From the NCBI GenBank assembly GCA_026391315.1, contig JAPLDT010000053.1, positions 1-64,000 of the forward strand: a DNA stretch of 64,000 nt, written 5' to 3'. Shown here one piece after another: positions 1-8,504 of the stretch. A program made the position numbers and the translations under genes. Source of the stretch: Bacteroidia bacterium. Lineage in GTDB: Bacteria > Bacteroidota > Bacteroidia > Bacteroidales > Prolixibacteraceae. The notes under the pieces are model-generated. The model was not told where the DNA came from and ran no database searches. It saw only the letters and a program-made list of their open reading frames with translations. The stretch's first letter is position 1. Each line of letters begins with the position of its first letter.

Positions 1-177
1 CTGAAATCGCGCGTTCCTGAAAGCGATCCAGGGAAAATGTATGTCGATATAGTTGAAATGTTCAGAACCCGTAAAGAGCCACGCAGTCACCAGAGTATCC
101 TAACCGAAGTGGCTGTACTTGAAGCATTGGAAAAATCGGCAATGAACGAAAAATGGGAAGAAGTAATTCAGGTGTAA
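1..177 (+). CDS. Gfo/Idh/MocA-family oxidoreductase, C-terminal end (partial)
   Basis: Frame 1 is open from the window edge to the TAA at 175-177 and encodes the last 58 residues of a protein whose start lies outside the window. The tail, with RTRKEPRSHQSILTEVAVLE, resembles the C-terminus of Gfo/Idh/MocA NAD-dependent oxidoreductases, where a patterned residue run precedes a helix of the type 'EVLAVLEA'. A second member of that family lies at 2091-3608, and the genes downstream are sugar-catabolic, which fits. Family assignment from such a short tail is tentative; the substrate cannot be judged. Confidence 0.55.
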   Translation: MKSRVPESDPGKMYVDIVEMFRTRKEPRSHQSILTEVAVLEALEKSAMNEKWEEVIQV

Positions 178-252
178 GCAAGGCGCACCAACCAGAAGGA
201 ACAGTTCAAACGATTGCCTCAAACAGTGCACTGATAAAAATAAAAAATAATT

Positions 253-1593
253 GTGGAGAAATCTTTTAATGACAACAACGGCCCAAAACCTATTAACTGG
301 TCAACGGTCATCTCAATAGCAATCATTGGCCTATTGTTCTTTGTTTTTGGGTTTACTACCTGGATAAATGCTATTTTAATCCCTTATTTTAAAATTTCAT
401 GTGAATTAAATCATGCTCAATCTTTATTGGTCGCATTTGCCTTTTACATAGCCTATTTTGTGATGGCAATACCTGCAGCACACTTGTTAGGGAAGGTTGG
501 ATTTAAAAAGGGGATCATGATCGGTTTCTGGATTATGGCCCTTGGCGCACTTATTTTTGTGCCTGCAGCATTGACCAGAACATACGGATTATTCCTTTTG
601 GGGCTATTCTCAATCGGGACAGGCCTGGCGATCCTGCAGCCTGCTGCCAATATCTATATTACCATGATCGGTTCGAAAGAAAGGGCAGCACAGCGAATGA
701 GCATTATGGGTGTTTGTAATAAAACTGCCGGGATAATTGCTCCCTTATTATTAGCTGCTGCAATACTCAGGCCAACAGACACTGAGTTGTTTAAGCAGTT
801 ACCGCTGATGGACGAAGTAACTAGAAATGCTGCACTGGATGAGTTGATACGACGAGTGATTGTCCCTTACACCAGCATGGCTGTTGTCCTTTTCGGCCTT
901 GGGTTGATAATCAGGTATTCCATATTGCCGGAAATAGATACCAACAATGAGAATCCGGCATTGGCTGATGCAAATTCAGGTAAAACCAGCATCATTCAAT
1001 TCCCTCACCTAATTTTTGGTGCGGTTGCCTTATTCCTGCATGTGGGATCACAGGTTACCGGTATCAACACAATCATCGGATATGCCCAATCGCTGGGCCT
1101 TCCGTTATTGGAAGCGAAGATATTCCCGTCCTATATCCTGGGCATAACGATGTCCGGCTTTTTGTTGGGTATTGTCCTTATTCCAAAATTTATTAACCAT
1201 CTCAATGTTTTGCGTGTATGTACTACATCAGCAATTGTGCTGACCCTGTTGTTTTTCATGGTGCAAGGTCAGGTAACTTTCCTTGGTCATACTGCTAACC
1301 TTTCAATCTGGTTGCTCGTGGCCCTAGGACTTTCGAATTCATTGATGTGGTCAGCCATATGGCCGCTCGCACTGAATGGACTGGGACGATTTACAAAAAT
1401 GGGCGGATCAATTCTTATTATGGGTCTTTGCGGAAGCGCAATCGTACCTCTTATATACGGATATTTCGCCGATCATTACAATCCACACAACGCATACTGG
1501 GTGCTGTTACCCTGTTATATTTATCTGGTTTATTATGCCTATTACGGATATCGTGTTAAAAACTGGTCATTAAAAAAGTTAGAGACTGTTTAA
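253..1593 (+). CDS. sugar MFS transporter, FHS (FucP/NagP-like) family
   Basis: This 446-residue inner-membrane protein has about 12 hydrophobic segments. The segment SLLVAFAFYIAYFVMAIPAA and the later GTGLAILQPAANIYI are typical of the fucose/glucose/N-acetylglucosamine:H+ symporter (FHS) family, which imports free monosaccharides across the inner membrane. The start is GTG at 253; no good ATG lies near the N-terminus. NagA and NagB-like genes downstream suggest an amino sugar substrate, which is inference. The last codons (Glu-Thr-Val-stop) lie inside the terminal repeat of a MITE-like element beginning at 1582, so the C-terminus may be shortened or altered relative to the ancestral protein. 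Confidence 0.85.
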   Translation: MEKSFNDNNGPKPINWSTVISIAIIGLLFFVFGFTTWINAILIPYFKISCELNHAQSLLVAFAFYIAYFVMAIPAAHLLGKVGFKKGIMIGFWIMALGALIFVPAALTRTYGLFLLGLFSIGTGLAILQPAANIYITMIGSKERAAQRMSIMGVCNKTAGIIAPLLLAAAILRPTDTELFKQLPLMDEVTRNAALDELIRRVIVPYTSMAVVLFGLGLIIRYSILPEIDTNNENPALADANSGKTSIIQFPHLIFGAVALFLHVGSQVTGINTIIGYAQSLGLPLLEAKIFPSYILGITMSGFLLGIVLIPKFINHLNVLRVCTTSAIVLTLLFFMVQGQVTFLGHTANLSIWLLVALGLSNSLMWSAIWPLALNGLGRFTKMGGSILIMGLCGSAIVPLIYGYFADHYNPHNAYWVLLPCYIYLVYYAYYGYRVKNWSLKKLETV

Positions 1594-1729
1594 ATTTTAT
1601 TCATTGACAATCTAAGGAGAGAAATCAACCCTGCTTTTCTCTGTTTTTGGTTCTTTTTAGGAGCTTGGGCAATATCAAGATGGGTGAAATTTGGGCTTTA
1701 GCATATTTAAAAGAAATTTAAACAGTCTC
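1582..1729. mobile_element. MITE-like element with 16-bp terminal inverted repeats and TTA duplication
   Basis: GAGACTGTTTAAATTT at 1582-1597 is the exact reverse complement of AAATTTAAACAGTCTC at 1714-1729. The 148-bp unit is flanked on both sides by TTA (1579-1581 and 1730-1732), which looks like a 3-bp target duplication of the TNA type known from some IS5-group elements. The interior has no coding capacity for a transposase. The left end supplies the stop codon of the upstream transporter gene. An alternative is a long-looped transcription hairpin, but a 116-nt loop and the flanking direct repeat favour a non-autonomous mobile element. Confidence 0.6.
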
Positions 1730-1744
1730 TTAATCAATACTAAA

Positions 1745-2071
1745 ATGAAAAGTAAAATGAAAAATCGAACAACAACATTTTTATTGAGTCTGATGATCGT
1801 TTTAATGATCTCATGGACACCATCTGAAAAGAGAGATCCGCTCATACTTTACGATCAAATTGATCGTTCATCAAACCCGAATACGCTCACTTCGGTGGAG
1901 AAGAAGAAGGGATGGAACCTTCTGTTTGACGGTAAAACGACGAGTGGTTGGCATGGTTTTAATTTAAAAGGTTTCCCCGATTATGGAAAATTTGATGTGG
2001 GACATATATCTCTTCAAAACCATGGGACACAAGTATGGTACTACAATATTAAACCGAAAAAATTTAATTAA
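1745..2071 (+). pseudogene. DUF1080 (3-keto-disaccharide hydrolase-like) gene with large internal deletion
   Basis: From ATG 1745 the 108-residue product has a signal-like hydrophobic N-terminus, then GWNLLFDGKTTSGWHGFN, the usual start of a DUF1080 domain, followed within about 10 residues by GHISLQNHGTQVWYYNIK, the usual end of the domain. The intact family member at 10079-10813 has roughly 160 residues between the same two landmarks, so most of the lectin-like beta-sandwich fold is absent while the frame is kept. The frame is open upstream to 1691, inside the MITE-like element. It is most likely a dead remnant, though transcription with its neighbours is possible. Confidence 0.75.
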
Positions 2072-2090
2072 TTATAAATCAAACAATTAA

Positions 2091-3608
2091 ATGGATAATT
2101 TGAATAATTCACGAAGAAATTTTTTAAGGCAAAGTGCTATTGCTACTGCTGGAATTTCGATTGTACCAAGTTTTTCAGTCAGTGGTTTAGGTCACAAAGC
2201 TCCCAGTGACAAACTGAATATTGCCGGAGTTGGAGTTGGCGGAGTGGGCAGGCGCAACCTTGCTAATATGAAAACCGATAACATTGTTGCACTTTGTGAT
2301 GTTGACTGGCATTATGCTGATAAAACATTCAAAGACTATCCGACAGCTAAGAAGTTCAAAGACTGGCGGGTCATGTTTGATGAATTGGGTAAATCCATTG
2401 ATGCCATTATGGTTGCAACGCCGGACCACTCACATGCAGGTGTTACTGCACATGCCATTACGTTAGGCAAACATTGCTATACCCAAAAACCACTTACCCA
2501 TTCAGTTTACGAATCCCGGTTACTGACAAAGTTGTCACAAAAATACAAAGTAGCAACACAGATGGGTAATCAGGGGAATTCTTTTGATTGGTGCAGACAA
2601 GTATCTGAATGGATACAGTCAGGAATAATCGGAGAAGTAACTGAAGTTCATTGCTGGACCGATCGGCCAATTTGGCCTCAGGGATTATCCCAACCCAAAG
2701 GTACTCCACCAATTCCTAAAACATTAGACTGGAACTTATGGATCGGGTCGGCTAAAAGCAGACCTTACGATCAAGCCTATACACCTTGGAACTGGCGGGG
2801 ATTCTGGGATTTCGGCACTGGCGCTTTAGGCGATATGGCTTGCCATATCATGGATCCCCTATACTGGGCCTTGGATCTTAAATATCCCACCAGTGTAATT
2901 GGTAGTTCTACCCTGAGTAACCTTTACTCTCCTCCAACTGCACAGATTGTTACCTATATTTTTCCTGCTCGTAAACCAAAGGGCGAAGTAAAAATGCCGG
3001 AGGTTAAAGTTCATTGGTACGACGGTGGACTATTACCCGAAAGACCTTCAGAGCTGAAAGACGGAGAAATGATGGGCGATGAAAATGGAGGGATCCTGTT
3101 TGTTGGCAGCAAAGGCAAGATCATGACTGGCTGCTACGGAAGTGCTGCCACGCTGTTACCAAGATCGGCCATAGAACATTTCAAACAGCCAGAACCTTCA
3201 ATTCCCCGCATCAAAGGTGGAAACGGTGATATTTGGAAAACAAACGCTCACGAACAAGACTGGATTCGCGCTTGCAAAGAATCACCGGAGAGCAGACTTG
3301 AAGCTTCTTCCAATTTCGGTTTTTCGGGTCCGTTTAATGAAATGGTTGTGATGGGTGTTCTCGCAACCAGATTGGCTGGATTACAAGGATTACACCGCGA
3401 GTTAATGTGGAATGGCGAAAATATGCGTTTTACTAACATTTCGCCGACAGATAAAATTAAAATCGTTACGGTGGATGAATATGCCGTAATTGATGGAAAC
3501 CCGCATTTTGACAGACGGTTTGCTGATTTCAATGCCCTTGACATGGCCACTGAATGGATTAAACACACCTATCAAAACGGATTTTCACTTCCCGATATGC
3601 CCAGATAA
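2091..3608 (+). CDS. Tat-exported Gfo/Idh/MocA-family oxidoreductase
   Basis: The 505-residue protein begins with a twin-arginine signal (SRRNFLRQS, Arg8-Arg9) followed by a hydrophobic stretch, then a Rossmann NAD(P)-binding motif GVGVGGVGRRN near residue 45. The motif TQKPLTHSVYE near residue 130 holds the family's substrate-binding lysine; Gln replaces the more common Glu, as is usual in the long, exported Bacteroidota subgroup. Such enzymes oxidise or epimerise sugars or glycosides, typically at C3, in the periplasm with a tightly bound cofactor. It follows the broken DUF1080 gene by 19 nt and precedes a TIM-barrel protein, the partner set of the 3-keto-glycoside route. The exact substrate is unknown. 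Confidence 0.85.
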   Translation: MDNLNNSRRNFLRQSAIATAGISIVPSFSVSGLGHKAPSDKLNIAGVGVGGVGRRNLANMKTDNIVALCDVDWHYADKTFKDYPTAKKFKDWRVMFDELGKSIDAIMVATPDHSHAGVTAHAITLGKHCYTQKPLTHSVYESRLLTKLSQKYKVATQMGNQGNSFDWCRQVSEWIQSGIIGEVTEVHCWTDRPIWPQGLSQPKGTPPIPKTLDWNLWIGSAKSRPYDQAYTPWNWRGFWDFGTGALGDMACHIMDPLYWALDLKYPTSVIGSSTLSNLYSPPTAQIVTYIFPARKPKGEVKMPEVKVHWYDGGLLPERPSELKDGEMMGDENGGILFVGSKGKIMTGCYGSAATLLPRSAIEHFKQPEPSIPRIKGGNGDIWKTNAHEQDWIRACKESPESRLEASSNFGFSGPFNEMVVMGVLATRLAGLQGLHRELMWNGENMRFTNISPTDKIKIVTVDEYAVIDGNPHFDRRFADFNALDMATEWIKHTYQNGFSLPDMPR

Positions 3609-3668
3609 TTACTAACTGAATAAGCTTCTGTGCAAGAAAACGGAGGCTTCTTCTCAACTATATATGAT

Positions 3669-4529
3669 ATGATTAAAAATAGTACAAAAGTGTTATTGAT
3701 CATTGCATGCTTCCTCATTTCGCAGGCGACACAATCCCAAACAAAAGCCGAAAAACATGGATGGCGGTTAGGAATGCAGTCCTATTCGTTCCACCTGTTT
3801 ACGCTGACTGAAGCTTTAGATAAAACCCACGAACTTGGCTTAAAAAATATTGAAGTTTTTCCCGGTCATAAACTTGGCGGGAAATGGGGTGATCAGGGTT
3901 TCGGGCCACAACTTGATAATCAGACTCGAAAAGAATTAAAAAGCCTGGCAACTTCAAAAGGGATCAAAATTGTCTCCATGGGTGTTGTTGTCACCAAAAG
4001 TCCGGATGAATGGGAACCGTTGTTCAGTTTCGCCAAGGACATGGGAATGGCGTATATTTCATGTGAACCGGCCATAACAGACTGGGATTTGGTTGAAAAG
4101 CTGGTCAATAAATATGGCATTAAAATATCAGTTCATAACCATCCTCAACCTTCAACTTACTGGAAGCCAGAAAATCTATTGAAAGAGATTAGCAATCGCA
4201 GTAAAATGATCGGGTCTTCGGCTGATGTAGGACACTGGAGAAGAGATGGATTAAATCAAATCGACTGTCTCAAGAAACTAGCTGGAAGAATTATCTCTTT
4301 GCATTTTAAGGATATTGCTCCTAAGCAAGAGGGAATTAAAGAACAACATGATGTAATTTGGGGACAAGGGATACTTAATGTAAAAGGTATGCTTCAGGAG
4401 CTTAAAAGACAAAACTTCAAAGGAGTCTTCAGCATCGAATATGAATACAATTGGGATAATTCTGTCCCGGATATCAAAGAATGCATCAAATACTTCAACC
4501 AAGCTGTTAATGAACTGTTCTTAATGTAA
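3669..4529 (+). CDS. exported sugar phosphate isomerase/epimerase-like TIM-barrel protein
   Basis: The 286-residue product has a signal peptide (MIKNSTKVLLIIACFLISQA) and an AP-endonuclease-2/xylose-isomerase-like TIM barrel. Visible family features are GMQSYSFHLF at the first strand, the metal-ligand region VHNHPQPSTYW, DVGHWRRDG and LHFKDI, and a final glutamate in FSIEYEYNW. ATG 3669 was chosen over an upstream GTG at 3630 because it places the signal peptide at the N-terminus. Members of this exported group lie beside Gfo/Idh/MocA and DUF1080 genes and are thought to act on keto-sugars as isomerases or lyases. The function here is inferred from that context. Confidence 0.8.
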   Translation: MIKNSTKVLLIIACFLISQATQSQTKAEKHGWRLGMQSYSFHLFTLTEALDKTHELGLKNIEVFPGHKLGGKWGDQGFGPQLDNQTRKELKSLATSKGIKIVSMGVVVTKSPDEWEPLFSFAKDMGMAYISCEPAITDWDLVEKLVNKYGIKISVHNHPQPSTYWKPENLLKEISNRSKMIGSSADVGHWRRDGLNQIDCLKKLAGRIISLHFKDIAPKQEGIKEQHDVIWGQGILNVKGMLQELKRQNFKGVFSIEYEYNWDNSVPDIKECIKYFNQAVNELFLM

Positions 4530-4566
4530 GTATAAAATAAAAGGGAATAAGACTTTAGAAATAATT

Positions 4567-5763
4567 ATGAATTCAAAAAATAAACGATTAAAAATATACA
4601 ATGGCAGAGTAATCACCCCTTACCGGTTGATAGAAAATGGAACCGTACTGATTGATGACGGAAAAATAGTCAAAGTTTGTGCCGGAGATATTGATTTTCC
4701 CGGAGCTCAAACTATCGATGCCCAAAATAACTATGTTTCGCCAGGGTTTATTGATATTCATACGCACGGAGGCGGAGGGCATGATTTTATGGACGGAACC
4801 GTTGAAGCTTTTCTCGAAGCTGCCAAAATACATGCCCTGCATGGAACAACGGCAATGGTGCCAACAACTCTTTGCAGCAAAACCGAGGAGTTGTTTCAAC
4901 TGTTTCAGGTATATCGTCAGGCAAAAAAAGAAAATGCGGAAGGCTCACAGTTTATGGGATTGCACCTCGAAGGACCTTATTTTTCTATGAACCAGAGGGG
5001 AGCACAGGATCCCCGGTATATCCGATCACCCAAAAGGGAAGAATATGAAAATATATTAAACCATTCAGAAGACATCATCCGGTGGAGCGCTGCCCCGGAA
5101 CTTGAGGGAGCTATGGAATTTGGTCGTGAAATGACCCGAAGAGGTATCCTACCTGCAATCGCACATACCGATGCCACATCAGACGAAGTTACCGAAGCAC
5201 TCGAAAACGGGTTTACCCATTTAACGCATCTTTACTCCGGAATGTCGGGTGTGATGCGACGCAATGCCTTTCGCTATGCCGGAGTTATTGAAAGCGCTTT
5301 CCTGTTCGATCAACTGACTGTTGAAATCATTGCCGACGGAATTCATCTTCCACCGAGTTTATTACAACTGATTTATAAACAAAAAGGACCTTCACGTATT
5401 GCCCTGATTACAGATTCCATGCGTGCTGCCGGAATAAGTCAAGGAGAAAGCATCCTGGGAAGTCTGAAAGACGGGATGAAAGTTATTGTGGAAGACGGGG
5501 TTGCCAAGCTACTTGACCGAACGGCTTTTGCCGGCAGTGTGGCCACAACAGACCTGCTTATACGTAACATGATTCAGATGGCAGGAGTATCTCTTTTACA
5601 TGCCATTCAGATGATCACCACCACGCCGGCACAAATCTGTAAGATTGAAGGCCGAAAAGGTTCGCTCACGACAGGCAAAGATGCCGATGTTGTCATTTTC
5701 GACGACAGTATTCAAATAAAAACAACAATTATTAACGGACGTATTATTGCAAACCAGCTTTAA
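4567..5763 (+). CDS. nagA: N-acetylglucosamine-6-phosphate deacetylase
   Basis: The 398-residue amidohydrolase removes the acetyl group from GlcNAc-6-phosphate in the cytoplasm. The metal and catalytic landmarks are all present: DIHTHGGGG near residue 64, HLEGPYFS with the metal-binding Glu near 133, AHTDAT near 199, THLYSGMSG near 218 and the catalytic Asp in LITDSMRAAG near 280. Length matches the family. The NagB-like gene follows after a lipoprotein gene, so both act on the same amino-sugar flux. The organism therefore probably takes up and phosphorylates an N-acetylated hexosamine; no hexosamine kinase of the usual ROK type is visible, but a PfkB kinase is at 7287. Confidence 0.93.
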   Translation: MNSKNKRLKIYNGRVITPYRLIENGTVLIDDGKIVKVCAGDIDFPGAQTIDAQNNYVSPGFIDIHTHGGGGHDFMDGTVEAFLEAAKIHALHGTTAMVPTTLCSKTEELFQLFQVYRQAKKENAEGSQFMGLHLEGPYFSMNQRGAQDPRYIRSPKREEYENILNHSEDIIRWSAAPELEGAMEFGREMTRRGILPAIAHTDATSDEVTEALENGFTHLTHLYSGMSGVMRRNAFRYAGVIESAFLFDQLTVEIIADGIHLPPSLLQLIYKQKGPSRIALITDSMRAAGISQGESILGSLKDGMKVIVEDGVAKLLDRTAFAGSVATTDLLIRNMIQMAGVSLLHAIQMITTTPAQICKIEGRKGSLTTGKDADVVIFDDSIQIKTTIINGRIIANQL

Positions 5764-5835
5764 TACAAAAAAAAATGAAATAAACGGGTAAGCCGAAAAC
5801 TGAGTAGAGTAGGCACATATTAAATCACAATAAAA

Positions 5836-6411
5836 ATGAAAAAGTTTTTTTTCATTTCATTGACAGCATTGCTGTTGATTGGACAATCGTGTGGTAACTC
5901 AGGTTCTTCAAACAAAAACTCTGAGTCGTCTTCATCCACTAAGATAGCAGATAAGGAACCTGAAGTCCCTGTTGCTATAAAAAATCTAATGAAGTTTCTT
6001 GGCAAGTGGGAAGCCGATGCAACATTTATTATGGAAGGAAAAACTTATAAAGTACTCTATTTGATGAGCTGCATAGAGGCAGCAGATGGTAACGGATTAT
6101 ATATTGAAGAAGGGTTCACACATCCTGATTTAGGAGTAGTGAAGGGTGCTAATTTAGTGGGATTTGACTCGGTTGATTCAGAAATTAAATGGTTCTCAGT
6201 TGATAACCTGGGCTCTGCACATGAACATATTGGCGTTTGGAAAACTCCCGGGCATCTTGGCATTGAATATAATGGCATTCATGATGGGAAAAAATATGTA
6301 GAAAAAGTTGATTTCATTTTTATAGGTAAGGATGAATTGGATTTTAAACTATCCGGAACACTTGATGGAGTAGAAATAGAAATGGGAGACGGTGTTCTTC
6401 ATAAGAAGTAA
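5836..6411 (+). CDS. lipoprotein of unknown function with lipocalin-like domain
   Basis: The 191-residue protein begins with a lipoprotein signal (LLLIGQSCGN, lipobox Cys about residue 21) and a Ser/Asn-rich linker. The body starts with a LMKFLGKWEADATF motif and alternates short beta strands, as in DUF1579 or other lipocalin-like domains that begin with 'L.G.W'. I do not recognise a precise family. It sits between nagA and the nagB-like gene, only 4 nt ahead of the latter's ATG, so it is probably co-transcribed and may be an outer-membrane-anchored accessory of the same catabolic system. Confidence 0.65.
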   Translation: MKKFFFISLTALLLIGQSCGNSGSSNKNSESSSSTKIADKEPEVPVAIKNLMKFLGKWEADATFIMEGKTYKVLYLMSCIEAADGNGLYIEEGFTHPDLGVVKGANLVGFDSVDSEIKWFSVDNLGSAHEHIGVWKTPGHLGIEYNGIHDGKKYVEKVDFIFIGKDELDFKLSGTLDGVEIEMGDGVLHKK

Positions 6412-6415
6412 AACC

Positions 6416-7192
6416 ATGAAAAAAATGATCCAATCTTTTAACAAAAACAACCTGACTGTTAAAATATATTCGTCCAGGGAAGAATTAGGCCGTGCAGCTG
6501 CCTTGGAAGCTGGTACTAAAATAACAGAGCTTCAACATACCCAACAATTTGTAAACATCATTTTTGCCGCAGCCCCTTCACAAAATGAATTTCTGGAAAA
6601 CCTGATCAACCATGAAGGTATTGAATGGGAGCGTATCAATGCATTCCACATGGATGAATACATTGGCCTACCACCGACAGCTCCCCAGGGATTCGGCAAT
6701 TTCCTGAAAGAACGGATTTTCGACCGGAAACCATTTCGTTCGGTTAACTATCTGAACGGACAATGCGAGTCAAGAGAAGCAGAATGCATTCGGTATGGTC
6801 AATTGCTGTCAACAAATCCGGTCGATATCGTTTGCATGGGAATCGGGGAAAACGGGCACCTTGCCTTTAACGATCCGCATGTAGCCGACTTCAAGGACAA
6901 AGCCCAGGTAAAAGTAGTTGAGTTGGATGCCCTGTGCCGTCAGCAACAGGTAAATGACGGATGTTTTACTTCAATCGGGCAAGTACCAACTTATGCATTA
7001 ACGCTAACTATTCCGGCATTACTAAATGGCAGGTATATCTTCTGCATGGTTCCTGGTAGCACTAAGGCTCTGGCTGTGGCAAATACAATTGAACAGGAAA
7101 TAACAGAACGACACCCATCAACAATTTTGAGAAACCACCGGTCGGCCATACTCTATATTGACACACAAAGTTCCGGACTATTAAAATTGTAA
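6416..7192 (+). CDS. glucosamine-6-phosphate deaminase/isomerase-like protein
   Basis: From ATG 6416 (4 nt after the lipoprotein stop) the product has 258 residues. FHMDEYIGLP near residue 76 matches the NagB substrate/base motif, and CMGIGENGHLAFNDP near 142-154 is the NagB signature, with His of NGH retained. The last acid of the E. coli active-site set (Glu148, in FNEP) is Asp here, and the acidic residue two before His is Asn, as also in Bacillus-type NagB. Conversion of GlcN6P to fructose-6-phosphate plus ammonia is the likely reaction given the nagA gene nearby, but this divergent subgroup may use another amino-sugar phosphate. Confidence 0.82.
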   Translation: MKKMIQSFNKNNLTVKIYSSREELGRAAALEAGTKITELQHTQQFVNIIFAAAPSQNEFLENLINHEGIEWERINAFHMDEYIGLPPTAPQGFGNFLKERIFDRKPFRSVNYLNGQCESREAECIRYGQLLSTNPVDIVCMGIGENGHLAFNDPHVADFKDKAQVKVVELDALCRQQQVNDGCFTSIGQVPTYALTLTIPALLNGRYIFCMVPGSTKALAVANTIEQEITERHPSTILRNHRSAILYIDTQSSGLLKL

Positions 7193-7286
7193 CGACATGC
7201 AATATTAAAAGATGAGAAAAAGGCAGATTAAAAGGTGTTTCTTGAGATTTATTTAGTCGTCGGGAAGTCTATAAATTTATTAAAGG

Positions 7287-8489
7287 ATGATAAACAATAC
7301 ACAATTTAAAATATCAGGAACAGGCTGTGCACTTATTGACTACCTCTATAACCCGGTAAATTTTAATGATGCGGATTTTAAACGGTATCTTTCAAAAAAT
7401 CCGGGTGACGGAGGATGGTCTCCCGGAAAACTTGTCTTCAAAGAAGAATTCGAGAAGTTTTCCGGAGAAGCATATATGCAGGTTCGTGAGAAAATAACCA
7501 AAGGAAAGCAGCCGGTAGCGCTAAACATAGGCGGCCCTTCGATTGTATCACTGATTCATGCAGCACAGATGCTACATGAACAAAACGCAGAGGTAAATTT
7601 TTATGGTTGCAAGGGATACGACAACGGTGGCGCTTTTATTGAAAACAGGCTGGCACTTACTCCTCTTAAAATAGGAAGTTACAAAACCGGGAAACAATAT
7701 ACTCCCTTTACGGATGTATTATCCGATCCTGATTTTGACTGTGGCAACGGCGAGCGGGTATTTATTAATAATATCGGTGCAGCCTGGGATTTTGTTCCCT
7801 CTGATCTGAATGATTCATTTTTTGAAAGTGATATAGTTGTTTTTGGAGGTACAGCCTTGGTTCCTCATATTCATTCATCACTGGGTGAGTTGCTTAAAAA
7901 GGCCAAGGAATATAAAGCAATAACTGTGGTAAATACAGTTTATGATTTTTTGAATGAAAAGCAGGATCCTTCAAAACCATGGCCTTTGGGGAATTCTGTT
8001 GAAAGCTACAAGTATATTGATCTCCTGGTAACTGATATGGAAGAATCACTCAGATTAAGTGGTACCAATTCTGTTGATGCTGCGGTTAATTTCTTTAAAT
8101 CTACCGGTGTAGGTGCAGTAATAATAACACATGGTTCGAATTTGTTGCATTTTTTTGCTGACAATCCATTATTTGGGAAAATATCACATACAGTGCTGCC
8201 TGTTTTAGAAAAGGTAATGTTGGAGATCAGGCAAAATCCTGAGAAAACAGGAGATACCACCGGATGTGGCGATAATTTTGCTGGAGGTGTCATTGCTTCC
8301 ATTGCAAAGCAACGAATAAAGAATTCCGAAAATCAGGTCAGTTTAATAAATGCTGTTGCGTTTGGTGTTGCCTCGGGAGGCTTTTCCTGTTTCTACAATG
8401 GAGGGACCTTTTACGAGGATTTCTCCGGACAGAAAGCACAACAAATTGAACAATACTACAGGGAATATTTAATACAAATCGGAAGATAA
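7287..8489 (+). CDS. PfkB-family carbohydrate kinase
   Basis: The 400-residue protein carries the C-terminal PfkB/ribokinase signature DTTGCGDNFAGG near residues 321-332; the usual GAGD anion-hole motif is GCGD, with the catalytic Asp kept. An N-terminal GTGCALIDYLYN strand and LNIGGPSIVSLIHAAQML fit the ribokinase fold. It is longer than the 300-330 residues common for the family because of an insertion after the first strand. It probably phosphorylates a sugar or sugar derivative with ATP in the cytoplasm. The gene starts 94 nt after the nagB-like gene and ends 15 nt before the next gene, so it belongs to the same cluster. The substrate is unknown. Confidence 0.85.
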   Translation: MINNTQFKISGTGCALIDYLYNPVNFNDADFKRYLSKNPGDGGWSPGKLVFKEEFEKFSGEAYMQVREKITKGKQPVALNIGGPSIVSLIHAAQMLHEQNAEVNFYGCKGYDNGGAFIENRLALTPLKIGSYKTGKQYTPFTDVLSDPDFDCGNGERVFINNIGAAWDFVPSDLNDSFFESDIVVFGGTALVPHIHSSLGELLKKAKEYKAITVVNTVYDFLNEKQDPSKPWPLGNSVESYKYIDLLVTDMEESLRLSGTNSVDAAVNFFKSTGVGAVIITHGSNLLHFFADNPLFGKISHTVLPVLEKVMLEIRQNPEKTGDTTGCGDNFAGGVIASIAKQRIKNSENQVSLINAVAFGVASGGFSCFYNGGTFYEDFSGQKAQQIEQYYREYLIQIGR

Positions 8490-8504
8490 AAGACCGTATT
8501 GAAA

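Noticed and set aside
1598..1713. Small protein gene inside the MITE-like element
   Set aside because: No frame of useful length or start context; the only open frame belongs to the upstream extension of the DUF1080 remnant.
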